Below, in pieces: positions 15,601 to 20,080 of a DNA stretch of 20,080 nucleotides. Made by a program: the position numbers and the translations under genes. This stretch comes from a virus, in IMG/VR virus record IMGVR_UViG_3300025810_000124, positions 1 to 20,080 of that record. One strand, given 5' to 3'. The notes beneath the pieces are model-generated. The model was not told where the DNA came from and searched no databases. It saw nothing but the letters and a program-made list of their open reading frames with translations. Numbering within the stretch: the first letter of the stretch is position 1; every line of letters begins with the position of its first letter.

Positions 15601-17091
15601 ACAAGTGCTAAGATCGCAAATGATGCTGTAACTGCTGACGTTATTGCAGCAGGGGCTATCACAGAAACTAAGATCGCAGCAGATGCAGTGACAACTGCTA
15701 AAATTGCAGCTAATGCTATCACTGCTTCAGAGATTGCTGCTGGCGCAATTACGTCAAATGAGATTGCTGCAAATACCATTACGGCGGGTGAGATAGCAGC
15801 GGGGGCTGTGACAGCATCTGAAATAGCAGCGGGTGCTGTTACGACAGGTAAACTTGCTGCTGGTGCAGTTACGGCAAATGAAATTGCTGCTGACGCTATC
15901 ACTACAGAAAAGATTGCAGCGGGAGCCGTCACAGCGGCAGAAATTACTGCTGGGGCTATTACCACTGCTAAAATTGCGGCAGGGGCAGTCACGGCTGCTG
16001 AAATCGCTGCTGGTGCAGTTGTTGCTGGAAAGATAGCAGCGAATGCGGTTACAGCTACAGAAATAGCAGCGAATACTATTACATCCTCAGAGATTGCTGC
16101 TGGGGCTATCACGGCAAATGAAATTGCAGCTAATACTATAACGGCTGGAAAGATAGCAACTAATACAATAACAGCAAATGAGATAGCTGCTAATACTATA
16201 ACTGCGTCACAACTTGCAGCTAATACTATTACGGCGAATGAGATAGCTGCTGATACCATTACAGCCAATGAATTAGCCGCAAATTCTGTTGGCACGTCAG
16301 AATTGATTGCTGATAGTGTAACGGCAGGTATTATTGCTGCTGGTGCGGTTAGTACGTCTGAACTAGCGGCTGACGCAGTAACAGCAGAAAAGATTGCCGC
16401 TGGTGCAGTTGTGGCTGAGAGCATTGCGGCGAACGCCATCACATCAGCCAAGATCGGCACGGATCAGGTTACGGCGAATAAGATTGCGGCATCATCTATT
16501 ATTACGTCCAAGATCGCCACAGGTGCCGTTACGGCGGCTAAGATTAGTGTAAGCGAACTATCAGCAATCAGTGCTGACTTAGGTACAATTTCGGTTGACA
16601 GTGCGCACATTGATGATGCGGCGATTACATCAGCTAAAATCGCAGACACCATTCAGTCTGATAATTATTCTGCGGGTTCGGCTGGTTGGCGTATTAAGAA
16701 AGATGGTTCTGCTGAATTTAACGGTGTTGTCATTTCGCGTCAGTTACAAGTGGACAGTGGCAGCTATAGCGCGGGGAATATTGGAGGTACAACCAATGAT
16801 GACCCAACTGAAGTAACTCCATTCTATATTCAAACAAACATCAATGTTTCTGCTTGGGCTGGCACAAATAAAACTTATCTCGTTGCGATTGGAAACAGTG
16901 GGTCTGTGACTGCTTTAACGAGTGATGTGACTAATAATCCTACAACGGTCCGTTGGGGTTTTCGTGGTGATATTGTTCCACTCACACAGTGGTCAGGAAC
17001 TGCGAAGCTTTGGATTAAAGTCACGCCTACAATTTCAAATGTGGTGAGCACAAACTTGACCCTGAGTTGGAAGGTTTACGAGGTAACATAA
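12640..17091 (+). CDS. J-like central tail tip / host specificity protein with FN3 domains and repeats
   Basis: This is the central tip protein that should contact the host receptor (lambda gpJ role). The product has 1483 residues. Residues about 24-65 form a hydrophobic Ala/Val/Ile segment like that of lambda gpI, suggesting an I-J fusion. Residues about 75-490 are the tip core, including a Phage-tail_3-like region (around NRYTINGVVRADRSVGDVLQ). Two fibronectin type III-like domains follow (about 506-640 and 642-739); the first holds three D/N-Y/W-G motifs at 553, 566 and 580. Three copies of a 60-residue unit with a V-x-L-x-T-D-x-K-x-Y-R core start at 761, 820 and 882. Residues 936-1305 are 37 ten-residue repeats. 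The end (GWRIKKDGSAEFNGVVISR, then a beta domain) resembles DUF1983-type tips. Confidence 0.92.
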   Translation: MNRYKLGDLTLKSFNSWDRVPRMPEVFIAAVGAIAPALAGTTAATVIGYVAYTAVTSWALQALAPKPDFGTGSSAGLLVNSKDVSAPHDFVYGEIRKGGVVTFYESTGTDNKYLHQVIVLAGHELNSIGDIYINDQIASIDANGFVSVAGTGDEQVNYNSKIRIKKHDGSQTTADSDLVSETSVDSNFVGNGIAYLYVRYEYDQDVFPNGLPLITAKVQGKKVYDPRSASTAYSNNAALCIRDFIASSYGLNDSSIDDTSFQAAANECDESVTLSGGGSENRYTINGVVRADRSVGDVLQSMTTACAGTLFWGAGAWKLKAGAYSSPVKTLTLDDLRGPISLDTRISMRDNFNTVSGTFIDANQDYITADYPQITSAAFKAEDGGEEVKLDLTLPYTTSAATAQRLAKLTLFRGREQMTLSADFGLEAFEIEVGDIIAFTNARYGFSAKEFEVIGWRLAANQDAGDLRINLTLRETSSAAFDWNAEETAIISNNTTLPQFRTVAAPTSLSLTATAVINDDGITIPAIRADWTAAVNAFVHHYEVQFKRLGGSEDYGLVNTTYTEQENWGSIADALDETSEDYGLTNEEILDADAEFVSAFTTTTSFLIQPVLNGYDYQVKVRAVSALDVRSTFVTATLASEGDTDPPNEPLSLAAVAGSKYIELSWTNPADQDLSHIEIWENTTNNLATASLIGSSGSSNFFRGNLANNVTRYYWARAVDLSLNKSDFTSSVNATTLLITPNDFNDAVNDLFQEAGAFGIEPVSSLPASGDFDGQLVLLLPDITIYRWDDATSSWSTDIYTASQVEAGSIGFASFASGIEPVGVVSSLPTVSGYTGPQVVILTTDGKIYRLVSGAWTTAVSTLDLSGTLPEDIFSDDLRPIERVSALPTTNLTQGRVVLLTTDNKLYRYTGNAWTAAVPTTDLTGQIASGQIADAAITATKIGNDAVTTAKIAVGAITSTELGVDAVTSAKIANSAITAAKIGNDAVTSAKIANDAVTADVIAAGAITETKIAADAVTTAKIAANAITASEIAAGAITSNEIAANTITAGEIAAGAVTASEIAAGAVTTGKLAAGAVTANEIAADAITTEKIAAGAVTAAEITAGAITTAKIAAGAVTAAEIAAGAVVAGKIAANAVTATEIAANTITSSEIAAGAITANEIAANTITAGKIATNTITANEIAANTITASQLAANTITANEIAADTITANELAANSVGTSELIADSVTAGIIAAGAVSTSELAADAVTAEKIAAGAVVAESIAANAITSAKIGTDQVTANKIAASSIITSKIATGAVTAAKISVSELSAISADLGTISVDSAHIDDAAITSAKIADTIQSDNYSAGSAGWRIKKDGSAEFNGVVISRQLQVDSGSYSAGNIGGTTNDDPTEVTPFYIQTNINVSAWAGTNKTYLVAIGNSGSVTALTSDVTNNPTTVRWGFRGDIVPLTQWSGTAKLWIKVTPTISNVVSTNLTLSWKVYEVT
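14920..15417 (+). repeat. Three tandem ~60-residue units in the J-like protein
   Basis: Units begin at 14920, 15097 and 15283. Each reads roughly I/E-P/R-V-S-x-L-P, a short loop, G-x-x-V-x-L-x-T/P-D-x-x-I/L-Y-R, then S/G-x-W-x-T/A-A. The DNA copies have drifted but the protein pattern is kept, so the units are old and selected. They join the FN3 region to the ten-residue repeats and probably form small beta modules. Confidence 0.8.
15445..16554 (+). repeat. 37 tandem 30-bp (10-residue) repeats in the J-like protein
   Basis: The region holds 37 consecutive ten-residue units in perfect phase, consensus A-[IV]-T-A-x-[EK]-I-A-A-[GND]. Nearly all differences between units are synonymous or conservative; for example units 25 and 27 differ at 5 of 30 bases. 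This means selection on the protein pattern rather than a recent expansion. Such repeats are known in tip proteins of environmental phages and probably make a long thin trimeric stalk. The 30-bp period could still allow length change by recombination. Confidence 0.95.
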
Positions 17092-17267
17092 TGACGGCAC
17101 AAGTTGGACAAATCATCAGTGGCTACCAGAATGAGCTTGGTGTTACGCTAAATAAGATTGCAGTGATTGAGGATGATACCATGCAGATCGAAGTCGTGCT
17201 ATACGAACCAGATGATCCGCAGTTCACATGGGCGTTGGAACAACTATCATCATTGGAAGAAACATGA
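17091..17267 (+). CDS. Small unknown protein between tip and fibre genes
   Basis: This 58-residue acidic protein (MTAQVGQIISGYQNELGVTL..., ending LEQLSSLEET) is not recognised. It starts at an ATG overlapping the J-like stop (TAATG) with GAGG 7 bases before it; the longer frame from 17067 is less likely. It shows no signal peptide or membrane segment. Residues about 22-52 look like beta strands with an EDDTMQIEVVLYEPDDP stretch. Its place between tip and fibre genes suggests a small tip adaptor or assembly factor, but this is a guess from position only. Confidence 0.7.
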   Translation: MTAQVGQIISGYQNELGVTLNKIAVIEDDTMQIEVVLYEPDDPQFTWALEQLSSLEET

Positions 17268-17295
17268 TAAATTACGCTCAAAGGAGTGACTTAGT

Positions 17296-18801
17296 ATGAC
17301 AAAACAGGTTCAACGTCGAAGAGGCACAGCCACGCAGCACACGTCTTTCACGGGTGCAGAGGGCGAACTTTCAGTCAATACAACCAACAAATCTGTTCAT
17401 GTGCATGATGGAGCAACGGCTGGCGGGATTGAACTTGCTAGAAAAGACGGATCAAATGTTGCGTTTACGTCAGGCACTCTTGATGGTGTAACAATAGGTG
17501 GAACAACGGCTGGCGCGGGTACGTTTACCAACCTAACAGCCACAGGCACGACAACCTTAGCTGGCGCTAGTACATCCGCAGATATTACCTTCGGCGACAA
17601 CGACAAAGCCATCTTCGGCGCTGGGTCTGATTTGCAGATTTACCATGATGGGTCTAATAGTTATATTGATGATGTAGGCACAGGTGACCTTCGTATTCGA
17701 GGTGGAAACGACATCCAAATTCGTACACCAGACGATGAAAATTATATTGTTTGTAATCAAAATGATAGCGTTCAGCTCTTCTTCGATGCGGCACCCAAAC
17801 TCGCCACCACCAGCACAGGCGTAGACATCACGGGTACTTTGACCAGCGATGGGCTGACAATGGCGAGTGGAAGTCAAGCGGTTATTGGTGTGTTTGGAAC
17901 AAGCGGCTTGCAGCTTATAGGTCAGACGGGAAGCGATAACATTGTAGGCACGATGGGTCCGTCTGAGCCGTTAATATTTAGAACTTCATCATCAGAACGC
18001 ATGCGTATCGACAGCAGCGGTAATGTTGGGATTGGAAACTCGTCACCTTCAAGCTATCACTCCCCAGCAGACAATCTAGTTCTTGGGTCTAGTGGTGACA
18101 ATGGCTTAACCATTGTAAGCGGCACTTCTTCTGGCGGTACTATTTGTTTTGCTGACGGAACATCTGGTGGAGCGCAATACGCAGGATTTATAGATTATCA
18201 GCATAATGGCGATTATATGCGTTTTGGCACTAATATTGGTACAGAACGCATGCGCATCGACAGCAGTGGTCGTGTTATGATCAACACCACAACGCAAAAA
18301 GGCTATTTAACTGTAAATAACAATGGAAACAACACAGGTATTTTCATTGACCAAACAAGTTCCACAGTAAATCAAATCCCGTTAAATATAAAGAGTGCTT
18401 ATGCAACAGGTGGTCAGACTGCGGTTATGACACGTTTCTTAAACACATCTGATGCAACCGTTGGAACAATCGAATCAACAACATCATCAACATCTTACAA
18501 CACCACGTCCGATTACCGCCTAAAAGAAAACGTGGTTGAACTGACAGGCGCAACTAATCGTCTTAAGCAGCTAGAGCCAAAGCGTTTCAACTTCATTGTT
18601 AATCCAGACACAACCGTTGATGGCTTCATTGCGCACGAAGTTCAGTCGGTTGTTCCAGAAGCAATCACAGGCACACACAATGAGGTCGATGACGATGGTA
18701 ACCCTGTCTACCAAGGCATTGACCAAAGCAAGCTAGTGCCACTCTTGGTCGCTACAATCAAAGAACTAGAGGCACGGATTACTGCCTTAGAAAACGCCTA
18801 A
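17296..18801 (+). CDS. Tail fibre with C-terminal S74 intramolecular chaperone
   Basis: This is a trimeric fibre, probably receptor-binding. The product has 501 residues. Residues 1-50 (VQRRRGTATQHTSFTGAEGE, then KSVHVHDG) form the attachment module seen at the N-termini of many phage fibres (Mtd_N-like). Residues about 60-390 are a Gly/Ser/Thr-rich beta shaft with widely shared marine-phage modules (IGGTTAGAGTFTNLTATGTT, LQIYHDGSNSYIDD) and two copies of ERMRIDSSG. Residues 405-501 are a Peptidase_S74 domain with the Ser405/Lys410 dyad (SDYRLKEN) and an expected self-cut just before Ser405, releasing a 97-residue chaperone after trimer folding. The last helix (LVATIKELEARITALENA) is a coiled coil. 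GGAG precedes the ATG. Confidence 0.94.
   Translation: MTKQVQRRRGTATQHTSFTGAEGELSVNTTNKSVHVHDGATAGGIELARKDGSNVAFTSGTLDGVTIGGTTAGAGTFTNLTATGTTTLAGASTSADITFGDNDKAIFGAGSDLQIYHDGSNSYIDDVGTGDLRIRGGNDIQIRTPDDENYIVCNQNDSVQLFFDAAPKLATTSTGVDITGTLTSDGLTMASGSQAVIGVFGTSGLQLIGQTGSDNIVGTMGPSEPLIFRTSSSERMRIDSSGNVGIGNSSPSSYHSPADNLVLGSSGDNGLTIVSGTSSGGTICFADGTSGGAQYAGFIDYQHNGDYMRFGTNIGTERMRIDSSGRVMINTTTQKGYLTVNNNGNNTGIFIDQTSSTVNQIPLNIKSAYATGGQTAVMTRFLNTSDATVGTIESTTSSTSYNTTSDYRLKENVVELTGATNRLKQLEPKRFNFIVNPDTTVDGFIAHEVQSVVPEAITGTHNEVDDDGNPVYQGIDQSKLVPLLVATIKELEARITALENA
17995..18270 (+). repeat. Direct repeat of 27 bases in the fibre gene
   Basis: The 27 bases coding for ERMRIDSSG occur at 17995-18021 and 18244-18270 with two silent differences. 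They lie 249 bases (83 codons) apart in the same frame, so recombination between them would give an in-frame shortening of the fibre shaft. This motif is frequent in fibres of environmental phages. Confidence 0.8.
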
Positions 18802-18814
18802 AGGAGAAAACATT

Positions 18815-19126
18815 ATGGCTGTAACATACACATGGTCAGTCCCAATGACTGAACGTAACTTATCAGACGGTGGTATCACTGTCATACACTGGCGTTGCAC
18901 AGGCGTAGACGGTGATTACTCAGCATCTAGCTATGGCACAACTAGCCACACACCAGATGCGGATGCGGATGGTTTCATTGCTTACGATAGTGTGACTGAG
19001 GCCAACTGTATTGCGTGGGCGCAAGCCGAAGCAAACCAAGCGGATGTCGAAGCGGCGATTGCTGCTAAGATTGAAGCTGACAAAAACCCAACCAGCGCAG
19101 CGGGAGTGCCGTGGGCCGCTGAATAA
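18815..19126 (+). CDS. Small probable virion protein (DUF7936-like)
   Basis: This 103-residue protein (VTYTWSVPMTERNLSDGGIT..., with HWRCTGVDGDYSASSYGTT and an Ala/Glu-rich helical C-terminus) resembles short proteins encoded after fibre genes in marine phages, which I believe belong to DUF7936. The N-terminal half looks like a beta sandwich, the C-terminal third like a helix (TEANCIAWAQAEANQADVEA). AAAGGAG lies 9 bases before the ATG. Function unknown; a virion decoration or fibre-associated role is inferred from position. Confidence 0.8.
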   Translation: MAVTYTWSVPMTERNLSDGGITVIHWRCTGVDGDYSASSYGTTSHTPDADADGFIAYDSVTEANCIAWAQAEANQADVEAAIAAKIEADKNPTSAAGVPWAAE

Positions 19127-19144
19127 CACAGAAAGGAGATCAAA

Positions 19145-19357
19145 ATGGCTGAAGACAAAAAGGTCATTACGATTGACGATGTAGAATATACGGAAGATCA
19201 ACTATCAGACCATGCGAAGGCTTGTATTAATCACATTGGATCATTGGATGGCAAAATTTCCTCTGCGGAATTTAATCTAATGCAGCTAAAGGTGGGTCGC
19301 CAAGCATTTCTGGATATGTTAAAATCTGACTTAGAAACAATTGATAAAGCGGGTTAA
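19145..19357 (+). CDS. Small helical protein (DUF6447-like)
   Basis: This 70-residue protein has a short beta start (KVITIDDVEYTEDQLSDHAK) followed by a helix to the end (about residues 24-68). The pattern recalls DUF6447-type phage proteins found near fibre and lysis genes. An AAGGAG site stands 6 bases before the ATG. The stop overlaps the next start (TAATG), which ties it to the holin-like gene. Function is unknown. Confidence 0.8.
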   Translation: MAEDKKVITIDDVEYTEDQLSDHAKACINHIGSLDGKISSAEFNLMQLKVGRQAFLDMLKSDLETIDKAG

Positions 19358-19566
19358 TGAGCTTGTCCGACGCAATAATAAGTCCAGTAGTAGCATTTTG
19401 CCTCGCTGTTTTGGCGGGGCTTTATGCTGTATTAAAAATGATATTTACTAATCAGACAAAGATACAAGTTTTAGAAGCTCAATTAGAAAATATGAATTTA
19501 GTTCTGCAAGAAGTGCGTTCAGATCAAAAGCAAATATATAACGAAATACGCAGTTTAAATAAATAG
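19357..19566 (+). CDS. Single-membrane-span protein, possible holin
   Basis: This 69-residue protein has one hydrophobic helix (about residues 7-30, IISPVVAFCLAVLAGLYAVL) followed by a charged coiled-coil tail (QTKIQVLEAQLENMNLVLQE). Size and layout fit a one-span (class III-like) holin, or a small membrane protein of the lysis set. No endolysin is visible in the window, so the lysis role is unproven. It starts by a TAATG overlap and ends by a TAGTG overlap with the next small gene. Confidence 0.75.
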   Translation: MSLSDAIISPVVAFCLAVLAGLYAVLKMIFTNQTKIQVLEAQLENMNLVLQEVRSDQKQIYNEIRSLNK

Positions 19567-19730
19567 TGTGCGCTTTGGTCGCAATATTTTGGGGCCAATC
19601 TTTCGCACTAGGTCTTTATCAGGTTTGTGCTTATGACTGTGGGTATGACAGACCCTCATATTTGTGGTATGATAAGAGCTATGTAGTTCCCCCCAACTAC
19701 GTCTGCCCTGTGAGGATTTATGATACATGA
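19566..19730 (+). CDS. 54-codon probable exported protein
   Basis: This short frame starts at GTG 19566, which overlaps the previous TAG stop, and ends at TGA 19728-19730, which overlaps the ATG of the next gene (ATGA). A stop at 19560-19562 closes the frame upstream, so GTG is nearly forced (TTG at 19575 is possible). Residues 1-14 (VCALVAIFWGQSFA) look like a signal peptide with cleavage after Ala14, though without a basic N-terminus. The mature part of about 40 residues holds Cys21, Cys25 and Cys47 and is rich in Tyr and Pro. Export and disulphide bonds are inferred. It sits next to a possible holin, so a small periplasmic lysis helper is conceivable. Function is unknown. Confidence 0.65.
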   Translation: MCALVAIFWGQSFALGLYQVCAYDCGYDRPSYLWYDKSYVVPPNYVCPVRIYDT

Positions 19731-20080
19731 TAGACCCTGTTACTGCAATTGCTGGAGCAACAGCAGCTTTTAACTTTCTCAAGAAGGGCATTCAGGTTGG
19801 GCGTGATCTTCAAGATATGGGGCAGCAGCTTCAAGATTGGGCTGGCTGCATGGCTGATTTGGACCAAGCAGAAAAAATGACAGAAAAGCCACCTTGGTAT
19901 AAGTCCCTTGGTGGCGGTGCGCAAGCACAAGCTATGGAGGTTTTTCTTGCGCGTAAAAAGGCACAGCAAATGCGCGATGAATTGCGGCAGATTATATCCC
20001 ACCCAGCTATTCTTGGCCCATCTCATTGGCAAGAGTTTTTGAAAATAGAAGCTGAAATCAGGAAGCGAAAGAGGGAGCAT
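19727..20080 (+). CDS. Unknown phage protein, cut by the window edge
   Basis: The frame is open from ATG 19727 to the last base (118 codons, no stop), so the gene is partial at its 3' end. GAGG stands 11 bases before the start, and the ATG overlaps the previous stop. The N-terminus IDPVTAIAGATAAFNFLKKG, then VGRDLQDMGQQLQDWAGCMADLDQAE recalls a protein common in marine phages after the fibre region. The rest is helical and very basic (LARKKAQQMRDELRQ, ending EIRKRKREH). No catalytic motif is seen. The antisense frame over the same bases is judged a shadow. Confidence 0.82.
   Translation, partial: MIDPVTAIAGATAAFNFLKKGIQVGRDLQDMGQQLQDWAGCMADLDQAEKMTEKPPWYKSLGGGAQAQAMEVFLARKKAQQMRDELRQIISHPAILGPSHWQEFLKIEAEIRKRKREH

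Noticed and set aside
15429-16460. A 343-codon antisense open frame rich in Ala, Val and Ile
   Set aside because: It mirrors the 30-bp repeats of the J-like gene: repetitive GCN/ATN/ACN codons have no stops on the reverse strand. It has no ribosome site, and its composition is only the repeat read backwards.
15445-16554. CRISPR array or DNA-level tandem satellite
   Set aside because: The 30-bp units have no spacers, vary mainly at third codon positions and stay in the frame of one large protein, so this is a protein repeat.
17296-18801. Diversity-generating retroelement target in the fibre (Mtd_N-like start)
   Set aside because: No reverse transcriptase, template repeat or C-terminal C-type lectin variable region is visible; the C-terminus is an S74 chaperone.
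19718-20080. Antisense open frame over the right end
   Set aside because: The forward frame from 19727 is also open to the edge, has a Shine-Dalgarno, an ATGA overlap and a familiar protein pattern. All other genes are on the + strand.

Overview
The window is the late structural (morphogenesis) region of a tailed double-stranded DNA phage with an HK97-type head and a long, probably non-contractile (siphovirus) tail. Every gene lies on the + strand and neighbours are packed tightly: many are joined by one- to four-base stop/start overlaps (TGATG, ATGA, TAATG, TAGTG), so translation is probably coupled. The DNA is moderately AT-rich. The mix of an HK97-like head, a lambda-like tail tip, an S74 chaperone-tipped fibre and small proteins of kinds I associate with marine phage genomes suggests a marine, perhaps metagenome-derived, phage. 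The host cannot be fixed from this sequence; an alphaproteobacterium is a guess. No integrase, repressor, tRNA, CRISPR array, insertion sequence or rRNA was seen.

Layout. (1) 40-5891, packaging and head: small terminase, large terminase, portal, a fused prohead protease with an extra N-terminal domain, and major capsid protein. (2) 5947-7873, neck: a small protein after the capsid gene, a phiE125 gp8-like connector, a head-closure protein, an HK97 gp10-like protein and a DUF3168-like tail terminator. (3) 7915-11038, tail tube: major tail protein, a tail-assembly chaperone with a -1 frameshift extension that fills the apparent gap 8729-8893, and the tape measure. (4) 11038-17091, tail tip: two proteins in the places of lambda M and L, a K-like small cysteine-peptidase-type protein, and a 1483-residue J-like tip protein with 37 ten-residue repeats. 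(5) 17091-20080, fibre and accessory genes: a 58-residue protein, a tail fibre with C-terminal S74 self-cleaving chaperone, three small genes (one a possible holin), a 54-codon probable exported protein too short for most ORF callers, and a gene cut by the right edge.

Points that stand out: a textbook A AAA AAG slippery site with an upstream Shine-Dalgarno-like tract and a downstream stem in the chaperone gene; a strong Shine-Dalgarno inside the protease gene that would release a normal-sized protease without the N-terminal fusion; a 45-base leader found twice, before the capsid gene and before the major tail gene; and an 11-bp hairpin just after the capsid gene. I found no clear candidate for an entirely new system such as a defence island. 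The novelty lies in how these structural genes are expressed and in the small unnamed genes.
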